Shown here piece by piece: positions 1-4,796 of a stretch of DNA of 5,260 nt. The DNA is taken from the NCBI GenBank assembly GCA_900555765.1, contig USMA01000098.1, positions 1-5,260 of the forward strand, in the 5' to 3' direction. The first letter of the stretch is position 1. Each line of letters begins with the position of its first letter. The position numbers and the translations under genes are program-made. This DNA comes from an uncultured Collinsella sp. GTDB lineage: Bacteria; Actinomycetota; Coriobacteriia; Coriobacteriales; Coriobacteriaceae. The notes under the pieces are model-generated. The model saw only the letters and a list, made by a program, of their open reading frames with translations. It was not told the DNA's origin and made no database searches.

Positions 1-1
1 C

Positions 2-529
2 ACCAGATTTCTCTGTATTCACGGGAACCACGAAATGCGGCCAGTCAATATTTCTGGATATATTGAAACCGAATGGTGCGGAGGCAAGGGATGGCTGCAG
101 CCAGAATATCCGAACCTGGTCTTTGCCAAGGACGGCGAGATCTATATGATGAATGGTTTGTGGTATCTCGTAATTGGCGGTGCATACAGCGTAGATAAGT
201 ATTACCGTTTAAGCCGAGGCTGGAACTGGTGGCCGGACGAGCAGCCATCTCCGGAGATTAAAGCCTATGTTGAGCAGCAGATTCGCGAGAAAAAGTTCGA
301 CATTGTTCTGTCACATACCTGCCCAAACAAATATGAGCCAACAGAGAAGTATCAAGACTGTAATGATCAGTATACAGTAGATGACAGTACAGAGAGATGG
401 CTTGACACAATCGAGGAATCCATTCAATACAAAGCGTGGTTCTGCGGACACTGGCATACGGACAAACGAATCGAGAAAATGCATTTCCTGTTCCGTAGCT
501 TTGAGTCAGATGAACAGTTCAAAAGATAA
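2..529 (+). CDS. Calcineurin-like metallophosphoesterase, C-terminal part (5' end outside window)
   Basis: The reading frame is open from base 2, so the gene begins left of the window; the ATG at 35 lies inside the coding sequence and is not the start. About 175 residues are visible. Just before that ATG the frame reads IHGNHE, the GNH[E/D] metal-binding motif of calcineurin-like phosphoesterases. Further on come SHTCP (the downstream histidine motif) and GHWHT (the GHxH motif) near the C-terminus, in the correct family order. The N-terminal DxH and GD motifs must lie upstream. Members hydrolyse phosphate esters at a two-metal centre in the cytoplasm; the substrate here is unknown. No signal peptide or membrane segment is visible in this part. 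The next gene follows after 14 bases, suggesting co-transcription. Codon use is mixed (AGA, ATA, TTT), unlike the G+C-rich genes after 1120. Family assignment is firm; the biological role is not. Confidence 0.85.
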   Translation, partial: TRFLCIHGNHEMRPVNISGYIETEWCGGKGWLQPEYPNLVFAKDGEIYMMNGLWYLVIGGAYSVDKYYRLSRGWNWWPDEQPSPEIKAYVEQQIREKKFDIVLSHTCPNKYEPTEKYQDCNDQYTVDDSTERWLDTIEESIQYKAWFCGHWHTDKRIEKMHFLFRSFESDEQFKR

Positions 530-530
530 C

Positions 531-535
531 GGAGG
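531..535 (+). promoter_or_regulatory. Ribosome binding site for the Phd-like gene
   Basis: GGAGG lies 8 bases before the ATG at 544 and directly after the stop of the preceding phosphoesterase gene. It fixes the start of the 141-residue protein. Confidence 0.8.
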
Positions 536-543
536 ATCATAGC

Positions 544-969
544 ATGAGAAAAATACCGGCAGTTTCCGAAATGGAGCATATCACGTCCAAAGAATTTGGA
601 GAGAACATGGACGCCATTCTGGAACGAGTGGCAAAAGAGAATATTGCCCTGATCATCGACCATGAGGACAAGTCCTACGTTTTGTGTCCTGCCAGATGGT
701 TTGAAGGCCCAGAGCTGACGCAACTGGAGGTCATGGTCAAAAACGCTGTGCGGTATGTCTCCGAGGTCGATGATTCCGATCTGGCGGAAACAGCTCAGAC
801 CGTGAAGGAGCTTGCGCCGATCTTATCTCCGGCGTGCATTACCACGCTTCTCAAAATCATCATGGGCAAGATCTCCGATGGCTGCGGCGGAGCGTGGCGA
901 GAGATGAAGACGGCATTGGAAGACGCCCTGACGAAGGAAAACAGGGAGGAACATACTGAAACACGATGA
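544..969 (+). CDS. Small protein with Phd/YefM antitoxin-like N-terminus
   Basis: This is a 141-residue soluble protein with no signal peptide or membrane segment. Residues ~13-52 (beginning ITSKEF, then an amphipathic helix around NMDAILERV, a strand around ALIID, and YVLCPARW) follow the pattern of the Phd/YefM antitoxin DNA-binding fold: helix, dimerising helix, two strands, then 'vLcpa.W'. The C-terminal ~85 residues are helical-looking, and the last ~20 are rich in charged residues. I do not recognise a named family for the whole protein. No adjacent RelE, ParE or Doc-type toxin is visible, so a toxin-antitoxin role is not supported. It sits 14 bases after one metallophosphoesterase gene and overlaps the next by ATGA, so it probably belongs to a translationally coupled phosphoesterase cassette. 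An alternative is a small regulatory or accessory protein of a mobile element. The gene call is strong; the fold assignment is moderate. Confidence 0.8.
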   Translation: MRKIPAVSEMEHITSKEFGENMDAILERVAKENIALIIDHEDKSYVLCPARWFEGPELTQLEVMVKNAVRYVSEVDDSDLAETAQTVKELAPILSPACITTLLKIIMGKISDGCGGAWREMKTALEDALTKENREEHTETR

Positions 970-1850
970 TTTACTATAATGCAGATATGCACTTCGGTCA
1001 TGAAAATGTCATTCGCTTCGACGACCGCCCTTTTGCGGACACAGAGCAGATGGACGAGGTGCTGATTCAAAACTGGAACGAGCGGGTCACAGCGGACGAC
1101 ACCGTCTATGTGCTGACCGATATGCTCGGCAGCTCGGTCAACAACAACATGGTCGAGCTTTCCAAGAACGGTACGAAGTTTACGGTTGTCAGCGGTTTCA
1201 ACATCCCGCTGGCGCTCACGCTCGCTATGAGCCCCGTCCCCGTCAAGGGCGCCGAGCTCGCGGCCCTCATCAACGAGGCCCGCACCGGTCTGACCAACCC
1301 CAACGCACCGGTCGAGGCCGCCGCGGCTCCCGCCAAGAAGGCCAAGGCGTCCCGTCACAGCTCCGGTCCCGCCAAGATCGTCCTCGCACGTCTTGACTAC
1401 CGTCTGCTGCACGGTCAGGTCGTCTTTACTTGGACCACCAAGGTTCAGGCCGAGCGCATCATCGTCGTCGACAACGCCGCCGCCAACGATGACATCAAGA
1501 AGGGCGCTCTTAAGCTGGCCAAGCCCCAGGGCGTGCGCCTGAACGTCTTCACCGTTGAGCGTGCCCTCGCCAAGATGGACAAGCTCAACACCCTCGGCGA
1601 GCGCGTCATGTTCGTCTTTGGCAACACGGCCGAGATGCTGCAGTTCTGCCAGGGCTATAAGCTCGACGCCATCAACCTGGGCGCCACCGCCAACCACGAC
1701 GGTGCCGATCAGGTCGGCGGCAAGGACAGCTCCGTCTTCCTCGACGCCACCCAGAAGGCCGACGTCAACCAGCTGCTCGACATGGGCATCAAGCTCTATG
1801 TCCAGCAGACCCCTACGTATCAGAGCGTCGACATCGACGCCAAGCTGTAA
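966..1850 (+). CDS. Chimeric ORF: metallophosphoesterase N-terminus fused in frame to mannose-family PTS EIIA(partial)-EIIB
   Basis: This is a 294-residue ORF of two unrelated parts. Residues 1 to ~50 are the start of a calcineurin-like phosphoesterase, with the D7-x-H9 metal motif in a NADMHFGHENVI context and TADDTVYVL leading to where the family has its GD motif. From about residue 47-52 the sequence instead matches the second half of a mannose-family EIIA domain (LTDMLGSSVNNN, then VVSGFNIPL, to ~109). An Ala/Lys/Pro-rich linker follows (~110-135), then a full EIIB domain (~136-294) whose RLDYRLLHGQV motif carries the phosphorylatable H149. In E. coli ManX the EIIA His10 lies in the N-terminal segment that is absent here, so this EIIA cannot work alone, and the phosphoesterase lacks its GNH and GHxH motifs. 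The start overlaps the previous stop (ATGA), with GGGAGGA at 944-950. EIIC and EIID follow directly. The cause is a contig misjoin or real recombination; the native gene was probably a full EIIAB protein that transferred phosphate from HPr to the incoming sugar. Confidence 0.85.
   Translation: MIYYNADMHFGHENVIRFDDRPFADTEQMDEVLIQNWNERVTADDTVYVLTDMLGSSVNNNMVELSKNGTKFTVVSGFNIPLALTLAMSPVPVKGAELAALINEARTGLTNPNAPVEAAAAPAKKAKASRHSSGPAKIVLARLDYRLLHGQVVFTWTTKVQAERIIVVDNAAANDDIKKGALKLAKPQGVRLNVFTVERALAKMDKLNTLGERVMFVFGNTAEMLQFCQGYKLDAINLGATANHDGADQVGGKDSSVFLDATQKADVNQLLDMGIKLYVQQTPTYQSVDIDAKL
1101..1124 (+). other. Junction between two sequence blocks (phosphoesterase to PTS EIIA)
   Basis: The codons for TVYVLTDM read as plausible sequence for both parents: phosphoesterases have DDTVYVLGD at this point, and mannose-type EIIA domains have VxVLTDxxG. 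Upstream the codon use is mixed and closer to half G+C; downstream it becomes strongly C/G-ending at once. The exact crossover cannot be placed inside this shared stretch without the parent genes. A short identical string is expected both for an assembly-graph misjoin and for microhomology-driven recombination. Confidence 0.75.
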
Positions 1851-1855
1851 TCAAC

Positions 1856-1869
1856 CAGGCTTTTGCCTG
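1856..1869 (+). other. Small hairpin between the EIIAB and EIIC genes
   Basis: CAGGC, TTTT, GCCTG forms a perfect 5-bp stem with a four-base loop in the 36-base gap between the EIIAB stop and the EIIC start. It has no following T-tract, so it is not a terminator. It could protect or process the mRNA, or be chance; it lies 4 bases before the Shine-Dalgarno sequence of the next gene. Confidence 0.35.
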
Positions 1870-1873
1870 ACTG

Positions 1874-1880
1874 AAAGGAG
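1874..1880 (+). promoter_or_regulatory. Ribosome binding site for EIIC
   Basis: AAAGGAG ends 6 bases before the ATG at 1887 and supports that start. Confidence 0.75.
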
Positions 1881-1886
1881 AAGGGT

Positions 1887-2681
1887 ATGAATACGTTCAT
1901 CAGTGCGGTGCTCGTCGGCCTCGTCGGCGTGTTCTGCATGTGGGACTCCCGCCTGCTCGGTCGTCTTAACTTCGAGCAGCCCCTCGTTGGCGCTACGCTC
2001 GTCGGTCTGCTGCTGGGCGATGTGCCCACCGGCCTTGCCGTCGGTGCCGCCGTCGAGCTCGTGTCCATGGGCCTGGTGCAGGTCGGCGCTGCCGTTCCGC
2101 CCGATATGGTCCTGGGCGGCATCGTGGCCGCTGCCTTTGCGTGCCTGACCGATGCTTCCGCCGAGACCGCCATGACGATCGCCATCCCGGTCGCCGTCCT
2201 GGGTCAGCTTCTCGGCATCGTGTTCCGTTCCATCATCGCCGCTCTCACCCATGTGGCAGATAGCGCGATCGATAACGGAAAGTTCAAGACCGCCTACCGT
2301 ATGCACATCTGCGCCGGCTCCGGTCTGTACGCCGTCATGTACTTCCTGCCGATCTTCCTCGCCGTCTTTGTTGGCACCGACCTGGTTCAGGCCATCGTCA
2401 ACATGGTTCCCGAGTGGCTGTCCACTGGTCTTAACGTTTCGACCAAGATCATGACCGCCTACGGCTTGGCCCTGCTGCTCACCATGATGATCAAGAAGGG
2501 CATGACTCCGTTCCTGTTCATCGGTTTCCTGCTCGCCGCTTACCTCAACCTGTCCGTCATCGCGGTCGCTCTGATCGGTGTGTGCCTGGCTGTCGTCTTC
2601 ATGGGCTTCAAGTTCAACGGTTCCCATGCAGCCGCCGGTGTCGATTCCGACTACGATCCGCTCGAAGACGACGAAGACTAA
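1887..2681 (+). CDS. Mannose-family PTS permease subunit EIIC
   Basis: This is a 264-residue hydrophobic membrane protein, close to the length of E. coli ManY (about 266). Together with EIID it forms the sugar-conducting channel in the cytoplasmic membrane and presents substrate to EIIB for phosphorylation. Visible family features are an N-terminal hydrophobic helix, then the signature around residues 35-73: G40-LLLGD45-x3-G49-x3-GA-x-x-E57-L, ending in GAAVPPD. Several further hydrophobic segments follow to about residue 245. The C-terminus is an acidic tail (from ~250, VDSDYDPLEDDED) that probably lies in the cytoplasm. The start has a good AAAGGAG site. It lies 36 bases after the EIIB end and 13 bases before the EIID start, so the three are one transcript. 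Codon bias is strong, which suggests high expression. The sugar specificity cannot be read from this subunit; the nearby FrlB-like enzyme is the best hint. Confidence 0.93.
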   Translation: MNTFISAVLVGLVGVFCMWDSRLLGRLNFEQPLVGATLVGLLLGDVPTGLAVGAAVELVSMGLVQVGAAVPPDMVLGGIVAAAFACLTDASAETAMTIAIPVAVLGQLLGIVFRSIIAALTHVADSAIDNGKFKTAYRMHICAGSGLYAVMYFLPIFLAVFVGTDLVQAIVNMVPEWLSTGLNVSTKIMTAYGLALLLTMMIKKGMTPFLFIGFLLAAYLNLSVIAVALIGVCLAVVFMGFKFNGSHAAAGVDSDYDPLEDDED

Positions 2682-2687
2682 GGAGGA
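2681..2687 (+). promoter_or_regulatory. Ribosome binding site deciding the EIID start
   Basis: AGGAGGA begins in the last base of the EIIC stop and ends 7 bases before the ATG at 2695. It shows that the EIID gene starts there, and not at the in-frame ATG at 2578 inside EIIC. Confidence 0.85.
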
Positions 2688-2694
2688 ACACACT

Positions 2695-3528
2695 ATGGCA
2701 ACCGCAACCAAGGACGTGTCCCTGAACAAGAAGGTCAGCCAGTTCTTCTGGCGCTCCTGGGCCATCCAGGCCTCTTGGAACTACGAGCGTCAGATGAACA
2801 TGGGCTTCCTCTACGGCATGGTTCCCACGCTCGATCGCCTCTATCCGGACGAGTCCGACCCCAAGCAGCTCGCTGCTAAGAAAGAGGCTTACCACCGTCA
2901 CATGGCGTTCTACAACTGCACCCCGCAGACGAGCGCTTTCATCCTGGGCCTCTCCGCCTCCATGGAGGAGGAGTACGCCAAGGATCCCGAGAACTTCGAT
3001 CCCGATTCGATCAACGCGGTCAAGACCTCCCTCATGGGTCCGCTTTCCGGCATCGGTGACTCCTTCTTCCAGGGCACCATCCGCGTTATCGCCTTTGGCC
3101 TGGGCGTTCAGCTGGCTCAGCAGGGCTCCATCATGGGCCCGATCCTGGCCATGCTCATCTCCATCGTCCCCTCTGTGCTGATCACTTGGTTCGCAGCCAA
3201 GATGGGCTATCAGGGCGGCCACGAGTACCTGAGCAAGCTTCAGGGCGGCGACCTCATGGAGAAGCTCATGTATGTCTGCGGCATCGTGGGTCTTATGTCC
3301 GTGGGTGGCATGATCGCTACGCTGATCGGCGCCACCACCCCGCTGCAGTTCGCTGAGGGCACCGTTGTTATCCAGGACATCCTGGACGGCATGATGCCCC
3401 AGATGATCTCCCTCGGCCTCACCGGCCTTATGTACTGGCTCATCAAGAAGAACGTCAACACCGGTTGGCTTCTCGTGATCGCCATCGTGGGCGGCATCGC
3501 CCTCTCCGCGGCCGGCATCCTGGCCTAG
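2695..3528 (+). CDS. Mannose-family PTS permease subunit EIID
   Basis: This is a 277-residue protein, near the family length (E. coli ManZ is about 280). It is the second membrane subunit of the permease and partners EIIC in sugar translocation. Order of features: a soluble amphipathic N-terminal region with FFWRSW and NYERQMNMGFLYGMVP (residues ~17-44); the FYNCTP segment (72-77), equivalent to the family FFNTHP motif; an acidic stretch (~91-104); and the strongly conserved SLMGPLSGIGDSFFQGTIR (112-130). Hydrophobic segments then follow (~132-172, ~193-215 and ~240-276), the last reaching the C-terminus. A longer in-frame ORF reaches back to 2578 inside EIIC, but the AGGAGGA site and family alignment place the start at 2695. 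Arginine codons are all CGT or CGC. A hairpin follows the stop by about 30 bases. Confidence 0.93.
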   Translation: MATATKDVSLNKKVSQFFWRSWAIQASWNYERQMNMGFLYGMVPTLDRLYPDESDPKQLAAKKEAYHRHMAFYNCTPQTSAFILGLSASMEEEYAKDPENFDPDSINAVKTSLMGPLSGIGDSFFQGTIRVIAFGLGVQLAQQGSIMGPILAMLISIVPSVLITWFAAKMGYQGGHEYLSKLQGGDLMEKLMYVCGIVGLMSVGGMIATLIGATTPLQFAEGTVVIQDILDGMMPQMISLGLTGLMYWLIKKNVNTGWLLVIAIVGGIALSAAGILA

Positions 3529-3558
3529 TCGCGACCAAGCGCCTAATCGCTTTCCCCC

Positions 3559-3597
3559 GGGGGCCTGCCTGACATCCCATACCCCAGGCAGGCTCCC
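3559..3597 (+). terminator. Strong hairpin after EIID, possible terminator or mRNA-end stabiliser
   Basis: GCCTGCCTG (3563-3571) pairs perfectly with CAGGCAGGC (3585-3593). The stem extends by one G-T and three G-C pairs to 3559/3597, giving about 13 bp with a 13-base loop. No T-tract follows on the plus strand, so it is not a textbook intrinsic terminator. It could weaken readthrough into the deglycase gene or protect the EIIC-EIID mRNA from 3' decay, making expression of the two parts unequal. Confidence 0.5.
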
Positions 3598-3605
3598 ATC
3601 CCTAA

Positions 3606-3636
3606 ATGTGTCAAAGGGACAGTTCCTTTGACACAT
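3606..3636. repeat. Perfect 12-bp inverted repeat with 7-base loop
   Basis: ATGTGTCAAAGG (3606-3617) and CCTTTGACACAT (3625-3636) are exact reverse complements around the loop GACAGTT. It lies nine bases after the preceding hairpin and about 90 bases before the SIS gene. Three readings fit: a dispersed REP/MITE-like intergenic palindrome (this 'GTCAAAGGGACAGTTCCTTTGAC' style is, from memory, common between genes of gut bacteria), an operator for a dimeric regulator of the deglycase gene, or a leader RNA hairpin. The structure is certain; the function is not. Confidence 0.8.
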
Positions 3637-3711
3637 CCTCAACGGGCCGGCAACTCGGTCCAAATCACGGTAACCCTGCGAGCGCCCGGCAATGTGGCGC
3701 CGCAAATAATC

Positions 3712-3718
3712 GAAAGGA
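3712..3718 (+). promoter_or_regulatory. Ribosome binding site deciding the SIS-protein start
   Basis: GAAAGGA ends 9 bases before the ATG at 3728. The in-frame ATG at 3719 directly abuts this site with no spacer, so the start at 3728 (MYEIDLN) is preferred. Confidence 0.7.
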
Positions 3719-3727
3719 ATGTGTCAG

Positions 3728-4711
3728 ATGTACGAGATCGACCTTAACCTCCCTAAGCAGATCGTCGCTGACGTCCTGTCCAACCACGAGATCCACAGCG
3801 TCGCCATCGTCGGCTGCGGTGCCTCCATGTCCGACCTTTACCCCGCCAAGTACTTCCTGGCCAACAACACGGACAAGCTGAACGTTCAGATCTTCACCGC
3901 TAACGAGTTCAACTACGATACGCCTTCCTGGCTCAACGAGCACACCTTCGTGATCACCTGCTCCCTCGGTGGCTCCACGCCCGAGACCGTTGAGGCCAAC
4001 AAGACCGCCAAGAAGCACAACTGCCCGGTCGTCTCCCTCACCAACAAGGCTGGCTCCGCTCTGACCGTCGACGCCGACCACGTCATCGTTCACGGCTTCC
4101 ATGCCAACTACGCTGCCAAGTGCGAGAAGCCTGGCTACGCCATCGCTCTTGCTCTCGAGATTCTTCAGCAGACCGAGGGCTATGACCACTACGAGGACAT
4201 GATCACCGGCCTCACCAACGTCTTCGATCTCTGCGAGAACGCCGCTCAGCACTGCAAGAAACTCGCCAAGAAGTTCGCCGAGGACTTCAAGGACGACAAG
4301 ATGATCTACTTCATGGCTTCCGGTGCCTCCGAGAAGATGGCTTATTCTCACGCCGCCTTCCTGTTCACCGAGATGCAGTGGATCGACGCCGCCGCCTACA
4401 ACACCGGCGAGTACTTCCACGGCCCGTTCGAGGTTTCCACCGAGGGTAAGCCCTACGTCTTCTTCATGTCCGATGGCGCTACCCGTCCGATGGACGCCCG
4501 CGCCCTCACCTTCCTTGAGCGCATGGGCGCCAAGGTCGCTCTGATCGACTCCAAGGACTACGGCCTGGCTGACGCCGTGCCCGCGAGCGTCGTCACCTAC
4601 TTCAACCCGCTGCTGCACCTCGCCGTTATGCGCGAGTACGGCAACCAGATCGCCGAGGCCCGTCAGCACCCGCTGACCATGCGTCGCTACATGTGGAAGC
4701 TTTCCTACTAA
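3728..4711 (+). CDS. Double-SIS sugar-phosphate deglycase, FrlB/GfrF-like
   Basis: This is a 327-residue soluble cytoplasmic protein with two SIS (sugar isomerase) domains. The first has VAIVGCGAS (residues ~25-33) and the phosphate-binding loop TCSLGGSTPET (77-87). The second begins near IYFMASGASEKMAY and contains GEYFHGPFE, with E228 and H231 in the positions of the conserved GEFRHGP motif of FrlB. The C-terminus (HPLTMRRYMWKLSY) also resembles the FrlB end (E. coli FrlB is about 340 residues). Family knowledge: FrlB and GfrF split 6-phosphorylated Amadori products (fructoselysine or glucoselysine phosphate) into a hexose 6-phosphate and an amine or amino acid; related SIS proteins include AgaS and the GlmS isomerase domain. 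Lying downstream of a mannose-family permease, as in the Salmonella gfr operon, it most likely acts on the sugar that permease phosphorylates. The exact substrate is inferred. Codon bias matches the PTS genes, suggesting high expression. Confidence 0.85.
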   Translation: MYEIDLNLPKQIVADVLSNHEIHSVAIVGCGASMSDLYPAKYFLANNTDKLNVQIFTANEFNYDTPSWLNEHTFVITCSLGGSTPETVEANKTAKKHNCPVVSLTNKAGSALTVDADHVIVHGFHANYAAKCEKPGYAIALALEILQQTEGYDHYEDMITGLTNVFDLCENAAQHCKKLAKKFAEDFKDDKMIYFMASGASEKMAYSHAAFLFTEMQWIDAAAYNTGEYFHGPFEVSTEGKPYVFFMSDGATRPMDARALTFLERMGAKVALIDSKDYGLADAVPASVVTYFNPLLHLAVMREYGNQIAEARQHPLTMRRYMWKLSY

Positions 4712-4745
4712 TCACAAGTAAGTAGACCTTACGGGTTGATTGAGA

Positions 4746-4782
4746 GGGGATGGGGTTTGCGCCCCGTCCCCCTTTTGCTTTT
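4746..4782 (+). terminator. Intrinsic terminator after the deglycase gene
   Basis: GGGGATGGGG (4746-4755) pairs with CCCCGTCCCC (4762-4771), with one G-T pair, around the loop TTTGCG. A T-rich tail, TTTTGCTTTT, follows at 4773-4782. This is a standard G+C-rich rho-independent terminator and should end most transcripts of the PTS/deglycase operon. It sits directly against the ribosome binding site of the next gene. Confidence 0.85.
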
Positions 4783-4785
4783 GAG

Positions 4786-4790
4786 AGGAG
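4786..4790 (+). promoter_or_regulatory. Ribosome binding site of the HAD gene
   Basis: AGGAG ends 6 bases before the ATG at 4797. A second in-frame ATG at 4791 touches this site and is too close to be used, so 4797 is the start. It begins three bases after the terminator T-tract. Confidence 0.75.
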
Positions 4791-4796
4791 ATGCGT

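Noticed and set aside
544..969. Complete toxin-antitoxin pair
   Set aside because: Only an antitoxin-like fold is suggested. The neighbours on both sides are phosphoesterases, not a recognised toxin family.
795..1697. 300-codon minus-strand ORF across the phosphoesterase/EIIAB region
   Set aside because: It mirrors the plus-strand genes, crosses the block junction, and its Gly/Val/Asp/His-rich composition is typical of an antisense shadow in G+C-rich DNA. It has no recognisable domain.
966..1850. A genuine new phosphoesterase-PTS fusion enzyme
   Set aside because: Only the first of the phosphoesterase metal motifs is present and the EIIA half lacks its histidine, so neither domain should work. 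A misjoin or disruptive recombination is simpler.
2578..2694. Upstream in-frame extension of EIID into the EIIC gene
   Set aside because: The extension translates EIIC sequence in the wrong frame, and AGGAGGA before 2695 marks the true start.
1851..2765. 304-codon minus-strand ORF opposite EIIC
   Set aside because: It is rich in Gly, Asp, Gln and His with no motif, and lies opposite a clear membrane protein with all family signatures.
3628..3655. TTGACA in the palindrome as a promoter -35 box
   Set aside because: No acceptable -10 sequence occurs 16-18 bases downstream; that stretch is G+C-rich. The hexamer is also explained by the symmetry of the repeat.
2614..3705. 363-codon minus-strand ORF opposite EIID and the following gap
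   Set aside because: Antisense shadow of EIID. Its composition is unlike a folded protein, and it would run through both intergenic hairpins.
3606..3881. 91-codon plus-strand ORF starting inside the palindrome
   Set aside because: Ser/Thr/Pro-rich out-of-frame reading that overlaps the SIS gene and has no ribosome binding site.
3665..4669. 334-codon minus-strand ORF opposite the SIS gene
   Set aside because: Its Val/Gly/Leu/Glu-rich shadow composition has no motif, while the plus strand carries a full double-SIS protein.
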